A stretch of 64,000 nt of DNA, from positions 155,881,047 to 155,945,046 of the forward strand of contig BTPG01000003.1 of NCBI GenBank assembly GCA_036245525.1. The letters run 5' to 3'. The position numbers and the translations under genes are program-made. This DNA is from Semisulcospira habei (taxonomy: Eukaryota > Mollusca > Gastropoda > Semisulcospiridae). Under the pieces are notes generated by a model. It made no database searches. It had not been told where the DNA came from and saw nothing but the letters and a program-made list of their open reading frames with translations. Each line of letters begins with the position of its first letter. Position 1 is the stretch's first letter. Shown here one piece after another: positions 1 to 11,018 of this stretch.

Positions 1-465
1 TTAGCAATGGAATCAGCGATCGCTTTACCGACTTGAAAAGCTGAGAATTTTTACAAAGGAAGGCCTCAGAGTAAAAATAGACTGTACAGAGACCTCGGGA
101 AAGGGTTGGGAATTTGTTTACAGTACACATAAACACGCCGGCACGACCAGGGAGCGATAAAGCGGCAGCGGCGAGCTGTTAAAGCGGCCGAGGCGTTGAC
201 AGTTTCTGTCGTTATGTTGGGGTAAGAGGCAGTCTGGCACCAGATTCTAGTGAGGCCTTGTTTCGGCATGAGAAACATCTGGGTCACGGACATTTGACAC
301 TGCTCTGGGTGTATCAATTTACAGGTCAGTGTTGGCCGGACAGGTCGTAGACCCACCCACCCCCACCGCCCCCCTCCCACCCCCACCCCTGCCCGGCATT
401 TAGTGAAACCAGATGGGAGGCAGCGCGTGCCGTCCCTATTAAAATATTGTCTGTCAACAAAAGGG
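1..465. other. no supportable gene
   Basis: I see no gene here. It lies downstream (minus strand) of the broken reverse transcriptase at 466-1205 but no longer follows the RT protein. A CACCC-rich pyrimidine tract covers about 350-395. Confidence 0.5.
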
Positions 466-1205
466 CTACTGGGACGCTATATAGGAGCTTGTGATGATAT
501 GCCTCTGGGGGGACCCGGTGCACGTGACAGCAGTACTAGAGAAGCGACCATTAACTAAAACACGTTGTGGTGTGCCGATAAGGAAATCTGTAATCCACAA
601 AACAAGCTGTGGGTGAAGGTTGAAATTAGACAGTAATCTATGGGCTAACAGGTGTGGCTGCATGGTATTAAAGGCAGAGGAGAAGTCAGCAAATAGGATC
701 CTGGCATGTGCACCGGGTCTCTCCAGATGAGTGTACAGTTTGTCTAGAATGAACAGCTTGGCATCTTCAATGCCCTTTCCAGCCTGGTAAGCAAACTGCA
801 ATGGATCCATTTTACTTTCAGTTGCAGACAAAACAAAAGCTCGGACAATCTTCTCCAACGTTTTCATGACAAGGGAGGTTAATGCAACTGGTCGGAAGTC
901 GTTCAGTTGTTTGGGATTATCTTTTTTGGGAAGTGGAATGGCCGTTGAGTTTTCCATGCAGAGGGAATAGAGCAGTTATCTAGGGAGAGCTGGAAAAGGT
1001 GTTGAAAAACACCACTAAGCTGTTCAGCACAGAACTTCAACGTCCTGCCACAGATCCCATCAGGACCAGCACTCTTGTTCACATTAATCATTTTCAAACG
1101 CTTCTCAACACTCTCTTGTTCAATAACAATAGAGTCATCGTGTGTCAGTGACTGCCTCAGACCAACTACATCAGACGAAAAATCGCGTGTTTCGAAATGG
1201 GTAAA
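466..1205 (-). pseudogene. CR1-type non-LTR reverse transcriptase fragment
   Basis: Remnant of a CR1-superfamily non-LTR retrotransposon RT, the enzyme that copies element RNA into a nicked target. Read from 1205 downward it shows NVNKSAGPDGICGR, then NDFRPVALTS, DPLQFAYQ and FADFSSAFNT, which carries the first catalytic Asp. The frame changes near 950 after SIPSAWK. Reading fails near 510 at GSPQ, just before the expected PQG and FADD boxes. There is no endonuclease and no 3' end. It abuts the truncated Polinton polymerase at about 1205 and so marks that element's left breakpoint. The same superfamily is represented by the long ORF at 40364-42850. Clade assignment within CR1/L2/Rex1 is uncertain. 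Confidence 0.8.
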
Positions 1206-1209
1206 AAAA

Positions 1210-2827
1210 AAGAGATAAAGATAATCTATGTTTCATGTGGTGTGTGCTTGCTAAACTTCACTTTGTAAAAACAAAACCCGATCGCGTATCTAACTATACC
1301 AAATTTGTAAACGAACTCAACTTTAGTGGTATAGATTTTCCTGTTAAGGTAGAAGACATAGATTTGTTTGAAGAACTAAATCCTGGAATATCTGTAAATG
1401 TGTATGTATGGGATAATGACTCTCCTAACAAGTTACAACCAATTAGAGTATCACCACTTGCCCTCACCTATGGGCAGTCAGAAGATAAGCATGTTGACCT
1501 TTTGTTAATAAGTGATGGTGATAACTTTCACTACACAATTATCAGGAGTATGTCACGTCTAATTCATGATCATGTATCAAAACACAATGGCAAACAGGAA
1601 GTGTGTAAAAGATGTTTACAAAGGTTTTCCTCTATTAAAGTAGCACATAATCATGACCAGCACTGTAGGGCAGCTGATGACATACAAACAATACTTAAGT
1701 ACCCAGATCCTGGTAGTCAGGTATATATTTCAAGAACTATGGAAATCAGCAAAAGCTGCCGTTTGTAGTGTATGCCGATTTTAAATCACTGGTAGTACCA
1801 TATAACGGCCCTGTTCCAGAATCATTACCAAAGACAGTAAAGTTTAGTGACCAAGTGGTGTGTTCTTTTGGATACATTCTTGTTAGGTCAGATGGTGAGC
1901 ATGAAGAACCTGTTATCTACAGAGGTGAAAATGCAGCAGCTGAGTTTTTAACAGAAATGAGACAACTCCATAGTGAGGTAGTAAAGTATCTGGAAAACTG
2001 TCAGATGCCTTTGATGGTGACAGAAGAAGACAAACTAAATTCTGATGCAGTGGATATGTGTTGGATTTGTGAACAACCTCTGGGAGGAATAAAGTTTATG
2101 ACCATGACCACATAACTGGACGTTACAGAGGTGCTGCACATGGTGCATGTAACTTGCTATTAAAAATAGATCCTAAGACATACAAACTGCCTATCTTTTC
2201 TCATAGTCTAAAGGGATATGATTCACACATTATCATGCGTTCTGTAGATGAGTCTTACAAAAAAAATAGTTGTATTACCCAGACAACTGAAAAGTACTTG
2301 ACTTTTAGGCTAGACACAAACTAGTGTTTTATGACTCTATGCAACATTTGTCTTTAGGTCTTGCTAGTCTGGCAGAAGGACTGACTGAGTTTCCAATAAC
2401 AAGTAAATATTCTTAGCCAGAGTTAATCAAGAAAGGAGTCTACCCCTACGAGTACATTGATCACTGGGTTGTGTTTGAGGAAAGGAGTCTGCCTCCAAAA
2501 TAGGCATTTTATTCAACACTAAATGGAAAAGGTATTTCTGACTCTGAATTCCAGCATGCTCTTGATGCATGGGATAAACTTGGGTGTGAAATGATTGGTG
2601 ACTATCATGACCAGTACTTGAAAACTGACGTTTGTTTGCTAGCAGACATATTTGAAAGGTACCATGAAAAGGGTCTATTGCACTACGGTCTTGACCTGGC
2701 TTGCTATATAACTAGTCCTAGCATGACAGGGGATGCATTTTTAAAATCCAGTAAGATATATATAGACCTGTTGTATGATCGTACGATGGGTGAAATGGTG
2801 GAACGTGGATTGAGGGGAGGCATTAGC
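1210..2827 (+). pseudogene. Polinton/Maverick protein-primed DNA polymerase B, part 1 (N-terminal and exonuclease)
   Basis: First surviving part of a family-B, protein-primed DNA polymerase that would replicate a Polinton element. The reading (CFMWCVLAKLH...) starts mid-protein, so the true N-terminus is missing. A Cys/His cluster (CKRCLQRF to HNHDQHC, about 1605-1665) precedes the exonuclease. Exo I reads YADFKS at 1771-1788, where the family has DFE, so the second acidic residue has become Lys. DHDHITGRYRGAAH and GYDSHIIM (exo II) follow near 2103-2230. YPYEYIDHW and YLKTDVCLLADIFERY follow near 2445-2660. Frames shift near 1740, 2090 and 2310, with stops near 2416 and 2502. The reading ends at RGGIS, exactly where the 2828-4294 insertion begins. 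A dead gene; family call is firm. Confidence 0.88.
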
Positions 2828-4294
2828 AGACCTGCCTACATGTTCATGTGGTTGTGAGGAAGATTTGGGAAAACTCTCAGTAAGATTTGCGAGACTGTCA
2901 GTAAGATTATAGTTCAACTGGACGATAAACCTTGCTTCCAGGGGCCACAAAATCAAACAACAGGGGGGGGGGGGGGGTGTTGGTTAACTTAATCACCTAT
3001 AAGAACATACATTAGCTATTCTGCTGTACCTAGAAGATAGTAAGAAAATTACTGAGAAAATGGGCTACTTCACCAAAGCGTTTATAACTTTTTTGAATAG
3101 AGTTTTTAAGTCTGTTTTTATTTTCTTAGCTCACATATGGATGGATAGTACTTCATGTTGTGGTGGAGTATAATTTGGTACCTGTTTATAATATTTACTG
3201 TAATTACGTACAGGTAAATTAACTGAAAAAATGCACTTTGATTATTTTGATATCTGTAAAGGACAAACAAAAGACATTAAACTGAAAAATGTGTCAATGT
3301 GTGAAAATATGATGTGTGTGATCATGGAGTGAGATAATTTTACATTAGTGATCACGATGATCAGGCAATCAACTGATAATCCTTCAGGTAATCGAAGTTC
3401 ACGTATCTTGTCGGCGGACGTTGCTACAAATTGATCGCAAAGTTCGTCTGTTGGGCGAAAGTTTTGAACATTTCTGCAGGGAAATAATGATACAAATAAT
3501 CAGGTGGTGTCGCTTCAAACTCAATGGAGATGTTGGGCCCACATTTCGCGTGAAAGGCTGCAAAACAGGATCTGAAATTGGCCGCCAATGCCAGATAGCA
3601 TCGCCGCCGCCATCTTGCAATCCTCGCCTCGGTAAACACTGCAGAAATACTCTGGTATCTTCGTCATCCCAGTCCGACAGATCGCTAGTATGCACACTAG
3701 ACACACTTATGTCACTTCCCTCTGACTCGGAAACTGAATTGTTGCCAATTTACTCTGAAAAAGCTGTAAATTCTGGGTCACTGTCGCTCGATGGAACGTA
3801 TGTTGCCATGTTTGTAAACACGTGCATTTAAAATGACAGCAGACCTTGCTTCCAAAGGACAGGGCTTAGCTGTTCCCTGTTGTGTTTTTATTATTAAGTG
3901 TTTCATAAATATCATTAAAAAACAAATTTTACAGACTTTCATCCGCTTCTGTTTCGTCATCTGTTTTGTGTACTCGTTTTGGAGGCATGATTTCGCGCCG
4001 ACCGTGAACCTCAAACTAAGACTGAAAGTAAAGCGATCCCATCCGCTAGAATGAACGCGAACAGAGACGCGCTTTCCAATTGGCTAGACAAAATTATAGG
4101 TCAGCACACAGTAGCCAATCAGGATCAGACTTACTACTACCGGCAGAAATGGCACAATCAAACTGTCTTTTTGCCAAAACAAACCCCAAAATACTGTAAA
4201 AAGCTACCGTAGAAATTGATACATGACCGGAAGACCGTAAAAAAACACCCAAACTCGTAAGAAATACGGCGAAATCGTAAGAGTAGGCAGGTCT
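2828..4294. mobile_element. hAT-like non-autonomous DNA transposon inserted in the polymerase
   Basis: A 1467-bp insertion. Its ends are perfect 12-bp inverted repeats, AGACCTGCCTAC at 2828-2839 and GTAGGCAGGTCT at 4283-4294. They are flanked by a 7-of-8 match target duplication, GCATTAGC (2820-2827) and GCATTAGT (4295-4302). Polymerase coding (RGGIS, then AANNYAKGNNKY) resumes after it. Near each end are motifs resembling CTCGTAAGA / CTCAGTAAGA, as expected for subterminal transposase-binding sites. The longest internal ORF (3421-3831) matches nothing I recognise, so the copy is probably non-autonomous. An 8-bp duplication and CAGACCTG-like termini favour hAT; the superfamily call is inference. 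Confidence 0.75.
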
Positions 4295-5046
4295 GCATTA
4301 GTATAGCCGCAAACAACTATGCCAAAGGCAACAACAAATATCTTGACACCCCAAACCAGGGCTTTGACCCCTCAAGGTCAAGGTCATTTATTACGTACGT
4401 GGACGCTAACAATTTGTATGGCTTTGCGATGTGCGAGTTATTGCCTTTGAAAACTTTTGTCTGCATAATTTGTCACAGTATGACATAAAAGAGTTAACAA
4501 ACCATATTATGACTCATGATCGGAATGATGTAAAGGGTTGGATCTTTGAAGTCGACCTAGAGTACCAACATCATCTACACGATTACCATAATGATTATCC
4601 ATTGGCTGTTGAAAAAAATGTCTTTGACGGGGAAAAAAACAACACTAAACTTGTGCCAAATCTTAATGATAAATTCAATTATGTTTGTCACTATCGCTTA
4701 CTACAGTTTTACATCAGACATGGGTTAGTACTAAAAAAAGTTCACAGAGGCATAAGCTTTGATCAGTGTGCTTTTATGAAAGATTACATAATGAAAAACA
4801 CAACCCTTAGTGCAAGAGACAGCAACACTGCATTTGACAAAGACTTCTTTAAGCTTATGAACAATGCCTGTTTTGGCAAAACGATGGAAAATCCTCATCA
4901 CCGCAAAGATGTGAGACTGGTCACAACTGAATCAGGTGCAATTAAGCTTTCAGGTAAGCCACAGTGCACAGGGTATAAAGAGTTTCATTCATCATTGTAT
5001 GCAGTGACATTAAAAAAAATTGTTAAACTGGACAAGCCAGTATTAA

Positions 5047-5047
<1 letters not shown>
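4295..5047 (+). pseudogene. Polinton DNA polymerase B, part 2 (polymerase motifs A and B)
   Basis: Continuation of the protein-primed polymerase after the hAT-like insertion. Motif A reads VDANNLYGFAMCELLP at about 4399-4445, holding the first metal-binding Asp. A frameshift near 4450 moves the reading to the frame containing LSQYDIKELTNHI. Motif B reads KLMNNACFGKTMEN at about 4850-4890. Both agree with Polinton/adintovirus-type polymerases. Coding is interrupted after KLDKPVLI at 5047 by a retrocopy and resumes at 6051 with ILELSTLLM. Apart from the frameshift and the interruptions this part reads cleanly, so decay was modest before the insertions. Confidence 0.88.
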
Positions 5048-5135
<88 letters not shown>

Positions 5136-6040
5136 TATATTTTTAAAGCGCCTATACTTTCAATAGAAAATCTGTAGGCGCCATACAAATGGCATACTAA
5201 CATACACACACCTTGCATCCTACAGCACATATATATGCCCTAACATACACACTCACGCAACAAGATATACAGGGAAAATAAACTTAGCAGAGTAAACACA
5301 CCAACAAGAAATGCTCACACACACCAAAGATATACGTGTACCATAAAACTAATAATGGATACACTAAGCAGCTCTCACTGACAGCAACACCAAAAACAAA
5401 AATAAAATAATTATAATGGTGAATGCATGTTTAAAGGAATAGATGTGTCTTTAAAGACCACCGGAAACTATTGGCTCATTCAACATATCTGAGGGACTGT
5501 GGGAGTTTAATCCAAAGAAATGGTCCTTGGTATGAGACAGACAGTTCTCACAGTCGGAACGTGTAATAGTTTAATGTCTGCTGAGGAACGGAGCTGTCTT
5601 GAAGGTGTGTACACATGAAGAAGCTCAGAAAGATAGACAGGGCCAGTAGAAGTAGACAGACAGAACTTTGTATTGTACTCTGGATGTAATAAAGCAACTA
5701 ATGGAGTGAACGCAGGATGGGTGTGATGTGGTATGACTTATTTGCCTTGACAACAAGCCATGCTGCTGAGTTCTGCACCCTCTGGAGTCGATCCAGAAGG
5801 TACTGAGGACAGCCACACAGGAGTGCATTGCCGTAATCGAGTCGGGACAAGACAAAGGAGCAGACCAGGGTTTTAGTGGCTTCTGGTGTGAGAATATGCC
5901 TGATGGAGCTAATGCAACGCAGTTCAATAAATGCAGATCTACAGGTATTCAAAACGTGTTGTTTTAGTGAGAGACTGCAATCAATGGTGCCGCCAAGATT
6001 TCTCACCTGAGCAGAAAAGCTAACTTCAGTGTCTAGGATT
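5048..6040 (-). mobile_element. 5'-truncated CR1-type retrocopy with (ATT)n tail
   Basis: A 993-bp non-LTR retroposon inserted in the polymerase. Its flanking duplication is CAGTATTAAT (5038-5047) and CAGTATTCAT (6041-6050), 9 of 10 identical. On the minus strand, 6006-5698 encodes the C-terminal RT region typical of CR1-like elements (HILTPEATKTLV, SFVLSRLDYGNALL, LQRVQNSAAWLV). An untranslated tail ends in a (ATT)n run at 5048-5133. The RT core and endonuclease are absent through 5' truncation. The fragment at 34267-34825 has the same tail type and codes for the next stretch of the same protein region. Confidence 0.85.
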
Positions 6041-6050
6041 CAGTATTCAT

Positions 6051-6369
6051 TGGTATTCCAATTCTTGAGTTATCAACATTATTAATGCTTGAATTCTACT
6101 ATGATTACTTTAAACCGAAGTATCCTGACTGTCGTCTGTTATACACAGACACTGACTCTATGATTATAGATGTGCATACTGAAGACTTTTATGAAGGCAT
6201 GAAAACAGAACTACATATGTATGACACGTCTGATTATCCTAAGGATCACCCGCTGTATAGCACACAAAACAAAAAAAGTGCCTGGGAAGTTTAAAGGCAA
6301 ACTAAATGGAGTGTCTATAGTCGAGTACATTGGACTGAGATCAAAAATGTATTCTATACTGCACCAGAA
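6051..6369 (+). pseudogene. Polinton DNA polymerase B, part 3 (motif C)
   Basis: The polymerase resumes with ILELSTLLMLEFYYDY. Motif C, the second catalytic Asp pair, reads LLYTDTDSM at 6139-6165. A frameshift near 6280 (QNKKSAWEV then stop, against VPGKFKGKLNG) precedes EYIGLRSKMYSILHQ. The RTE retrotransposon at 6370-10950 then splits the gene, and the last codons continue at 10951. Motif C itself is intact. Confidence 0.87.
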
Positions 6370-9300
6370 CCCTCGCGCTGGGACCATATGGCATTGAGGC
6401 GCGTCCCCTGGGTGGTGGATAGGGGGTCCCTCGTGAGAGGGGTGCACCGAATGAAATAAGGTGCCATGAACCAACATGGTCTAAGGGAAGGTGTCCCTGA
6501 CAGAAAACCCCTGGTCCTCCTAGTAAGGGGGTTGGGCGTGGGGGTAGCTTCCCCACCCTGCAAAAAAGGAAATAGCTACAAAAATGCCGACGAAAAGACT
6601 AACAGTAATTCCTTTCCTGGAGGAGGAAGGTTCTTCTACCAGAAGACTTATGACGTCCTGTGGTGAAAGCCGGAAGTCTTTGGAAGCCACAGGACCGAGC
6701 CGCCTCTCTCTATCCAGGGACACAACCATGGGCACATGGAACGTCAAGACCATGTACCAGAGCGGCAAAGCCACCCAGACAGCAGCGGAAATGCAAAAGT
6801 ACAACCTTTCCCTGCTAGGTATCAGTGAAGCCAGATGGACGCAGTCTGGCCAGAAAAGGCTGTTAAGTGGGGAGATGATTCTGTATTCAGGTCATGAAGA
6901 GGAGAATGCCTCCCCCCCCCATACAGAAGGAGTAGCATTCATGCTGTCACCAGTGGCACAGAGAGCGCTGATGGGCTGGGAACCTCTTGGGCCAAGAATT
7001 ATCACAGCAGCCTTTAGAACCAAGAAAAAGCTCAAGCTGAACGTAATCCAGTGTTATGCGCCCACTAATGACAGTGACGAGGAAGAGAAACAAGTTCTAC
7101 GACCGACTCCAGAGTGCCGTGGACAAATGTGCGGAGCGAGACATCACCATCGTCATGGGCGATTTTAATGCCAAAATAGGGGAGGACAACACCGGATACG
7201 AAGAGGTGATGGGGAGACAGGGACTAGGCTCGGAGATGAGTGAGAACGGGGAGAGGTTTGTAGACTTTTGTGCTCTAAACCAACTTGTCAACTTGTCATT
7301 GGAGGCAGCATCTTCCCAAACAGAAGAATACACAAAGCAACTTGGGTCTCAACCTGACCATACAACAGAGAACGTGCATTAGCAAGAAATTTAGAAGATC
7401 CCTTCAAGATGTTCGAGTGAGGAGGGGAGCAGATGTCGCCTCAGACCACCATCTGCTTACCGTAAGAATAAAGCTCAAGTTAAAGAAAAGCTGCACAGAG
7501 ACAACAAGAAGACAGCGCTATAATGTAGGCCTCCTGAGAGAAACTGGAGTTAGAGAAGAGTTTAAACTGGTGCTGTCCAACCGGTATGATGAAGCTCTAT
7601 GCTTGTGCATAGTGCTCACACAGTAGGATTAGTACGGTACGGTTTTTGTTAACGAGTAGGATTAGTACGGTACGGTTTTTGTTAACGGTTTGTTGCCGAA
7701 AGTCCGTGTGGCATTAGACACACGTGGAAATCTGTAAGACATGGTTAGCACGGGTCTTTGTAGTGAGTAATGTTTAGTGAGTTCTAGGCGGAAGCTGTGA
7801 CTGTCAGAGGTCTGAATCGTTAGTGCGGGCTGTTTTGTTGTATGGAACGGTTGGTTCGAGTTAGCCCGCATTCCAAGACTCTGAAGCCTAGATTTCAGGT
7901 ATGTTTCTATAAATGTAGTATTGATAGTTGTTTAGTTAAAGACAGTATGCGTGGTAAGATTAATGTGGTTGTATAGCGGTGTTCCGGTTTGGTTTAGTTA
8001 TGTATGTTTAGAATTCGGTGAAGTAACCGGTGTTTTGTATACAGTTGTTTACCGAGATAGATGACTAAAGGAATATGAAGTGTGTATGTCTAAGCCGCTA
8101 TGAAGATAGTACGTGGTTGGTTAAGCATAGTCTTTTCCAGGGTATAGAGTAATGTATAGCAAGAGTGTCAGTTAGGCTATAGTCTGTTTCAAGATAGTGA
8201 CAGAGATGGGGGTGATACGAAAATAGTTTATGAAGCACGTGTGTGTGTGTGTGTGTGAATGAACGTGTGAGTTATTTGTATCAGCCAGGTTACGTGACGT
8301 TTCTCATTGATCCAATATGTTGTGTGTTTAGCAAGTGTTACGTTGGGACTTTTATTGTTTGTTCAGAGTTCTTGTAAGAGAGTGGAAGACAGACGCCGAG
8401 ACGTCGAGTCGCAGGTGGGACCTACGTGAGGTCATCCCTCCAGCTCTTCTGAGAGAGAGTCTTTTGACTGGGAACCAAGATACCCCAAGTCCAAGCGAGA
8501 ACTGAGTGGTACCGTACGAGAACCAGGACGTCCGTGCCCAAAGAGACAGGACGGCAATACCGCGTACGAGGAAGGACTTTCACGCCTAGACGTGAGAAGG
8601 ACCAACGTAACCAGACAACAACATCAAACAGGTTGGAGGCAATGTGAGACTAAGACCTAGCCTGGCAAAGATACTGTGATACGTGTGTGGTGTCATAGAA
8701 GAATATTGTATATAGTTGATAGTCCTTTAAGTCTTTCTTTCCATTTATTGTGTATAAAGGTTACTTTAGAAAGGGAGCCCGTGTGTTTGTTTTACCGCAT
8801 GAATGCGCCCGTCTGAGTCAGTGGCGGTGTATGCGTCTGTTGCGTGAGAGTCTGTACGTGCGACTGTGGGCAAGTCTGCGTGCGTTACACCGGTTTCAAG
8901 CGCTACAGGAGCTAGTAAATGAAGAGGAGGCGGTCACCACAGAGCAGCAGTGGAAGGCAGTTAGAGAGGCGCTGAACTCAACCTGCAAAGACACTGTAGG
9001 GTTCAGGAAACACCATCACAAGGACTGGCTGTCGGCACAGACCTTGAAGAAGATAGAAGTGAGGAAGCAGAAGAAAGCAGTTGTCAACAACAGTCGCACG
9101 AGAGCAGCCAAAGTAAGGGCACAGGAGGAATACTCGGAAGCCAACCGCGAGGTGAAGAGGAGTATCAGGGCAGACAAGAGGGCCTACACAGACAGCCTTG
9201 CAGCAGAGGCAGAAAAGGCAGCAGGCAGCGGCAACATGAAACAGCTCTACGACATTACCAGAAGATTGTCGGGCAAGTATGGCCATACAGAAAGACCAGT

Positions 9301-10950
9301 AAAAGACAAAGAAGGCAAGCCTATTGCAGACAGAGCAGACCAACTCGACAGATGGGCCGAGTATTTTGAAGAGTTACTGAACAGACCCAGCCCACCCGAC
9401 CCCCCAGACATCCAGCCGGCAGAGACCGACCTACCCATCAGCTGTGACAGACCCAGCCGGAAAGAGATCAGAAGAGCAGTAGCATTTTTGAAGAACGGCA
9501 AAGCAGCAGGGCCAGATGGCATCCCAGCGGAGTCTCTGAAAGCAGACCTAGAGACAACAGTGGAGATGCTGTAACCACTGTTTGGAAAGATCTGGGAAGA
9601 GGAGGTGATGCCGGCTGACTGGAAGGAGGGGTACCTAATCAAGCTTCCCAAGAAAGGCGACCTCAGCAAGTGTTCCAACTACAGAGGAATCACCTTGCTG
9701 TCAGTACCAGGAAAGGTCTTCAACAGGATCATCCTAGAGAGAATGAGGAGCTCCGTTGACCCCCAGCTGAGAGACCAGCAAGCAGGATTCAGGAAGAACC
9801 GATCATGTACAGACCAGATCGCCACTCTCTGCATCATCGTGGAACAGTCTCTGGAGTGGAGCTCCCCGCTGTACGTCAACTTTGTGGATTATGAGAAAGC
9901 ATTTGACAGCGTGGACCAAGAGACACTACGGTGTACCCACAAAGCTCGTCCGCCTGATCAAGAGCAGCTACGATGGCATGACATGTCGCGTGATCCACGA
10001 AGGGCAGTTCACCAGGAAGCTCCAGGTCAAAACTGGTGTCAGGCAGGGGTGTCTGCTGTCTCCGTTCCTCTTCCTACTGGCCATAGACTGGGTCATGAAG
10101 ATGACCACAGAGCACAGACGAAGTGGAATACAGTGGACACTGTGGACACAGCTTGACGACCTCGATTTTGCAGACGACTTGGCATTACTGTCCCACACTC
10201 ATCAACAAATGCAGGACAAGACCACAAGGCTTGCTGACATCTCGTCCCAAGTGGGCCTCACCATTTACAAACAGAAAACAAAGACAATGAGGCTGAACGC
10301 AACCAGAGAAGAACCAGTCTTGCTTGCTGGCACCCCGTTGGAGGAGGTGGAGTCCTTCACCTATCTCGGGAGCATCATAGACAAAAAAGGCAGCACTGAT
10401 GCAGATGTCAGAGCACGAATCGGTAAAGTCGGAGCAGCCTTTCTCCAGTTGAAAAAAGTGTGGAGTTCCAGAGAGCTGTCACAACACACCAAAGTCCGGA
10501 TTTTCAATGTAAAAGCAGTTCTCCTATATGGAGCAGAGACTTGGAGATTGACAAAAACCACAGTCAACAGAGTACAGACCGTTATGAACAGTTGCCTTAG
10601 AAGAATTTTGAAAATCCACTGGCCAGAGAAGATCAGCAACATCAGACTCTGGGAGAGAACAGAGCAGATAACAGCAGAGAATGAAATTGGGCAAAGATAG
10701 GGATGGATCGGTCACAGTCTGAGAAAGCCAGCTTCCAGTATCACTAGGCAACCATTGTCATGGAACCCCCAGGGAAAGAGGAAAAGAGGTAGGCCGAGAA
10801 ACTCCTGGCGTCGAGTCCTCCAAGCAGACATCAAGAGACTGGAAACCACCTGGAGTAGAATTGAAGGAGAAGCACAGGACAGGAGTTGCTGGAGGTCTCT
10901 CGTTGACGGCCTATACCCGGGTAGGGGTGACAGGCGTAAGTAAGTAAGTA
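6370..10950 (+). mobile_element. RTE-type retrotransposon, degraded copy inside the polymerase
   Basis: Non-LTR element with apurinic-type endonuclease and RT, closely related to the intact copy at 58559-61866. The target duplication ACTGCACCAGAA flanks it at 6358-6369 and 10951-10962. The 3' end is a (TAAG)n tail at 10936-10950. A possible start at 6584 adds 22 codons (MPTKRLTVIPFLEEE) that precede the Met used in the intact copy. The coding region is broken by frameshifts near 6905 and 7090, a small deletion near 7370, an early stop at 9571-9573 (Tyr codon to TAA), a deletion near 9930, and a stop near 10698. A 1.3-kb foreign segment interrupts it at about 7587-8890. FADDLAL (10169-10189) is still readable. 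Dead element. Confidence 0.9.
7587..8890. mobile_element. 1.3-kb insertion of unknown class inside the RTE copy
   Basis: Compared with the intact RTE at 58559-61866, about 1.3 kb is inserted between codons for LVLSNR and FQALQEL. The junctions share CCGG or ACCGGT, a 4-6-bp duplication. No coding capacity is recognisable. Near the left end a 33-bp unit beginning AGTAGGATTAGTACGG is repeated twice in tandem (7622-7687). A (GT)n run lies at 8238-8257 and TATATAG-like AT-rich sequence near 8710. The right end reads GTTACA. A short target duplication with no ORF would suit a solo LTR, but the left end does not begin with TG, so I leave the class open. Confidence 0.6.
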
Positions 10951-11018
10951 ACTGCACCAGAAGGGAAGTCGGTCAAACGCCAAAGGAATTAAAAAAAAAA
11001 AAAAAACAGCGATAAAAA
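10951..11018 (+). pseudogene. Polinton DNA polymerase B, part 4 (short piece)
   Basis: After the RTE target duplication the host reading continues as LHQKGSRSNAKGIKK, matching the lysine-rich stretch that follows the SKMYSI motif in Polinton polymerases. The poly-A tract at 10989-11006 is therefore mainly polymerase lysine codons, perhaps expanded by slippage. It is not the tail of a retroelement. The second non-LTR insertion starts at about 11019. Confidence 0.75.

Noticed and set aside
5048..5177. Poly-Ile reading over the (ATT)n tract joined to the polymerase
   Set aside because: It is the tail of a retroposon inserted in the gene; the target duplication shows the join is secondary.
10936..10950. 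Splice donors in GTAAGTAAGTAAG
   Set aside because: This is the (TAAG)n tail of the RTE element, identical in kind to the tail at 58559.
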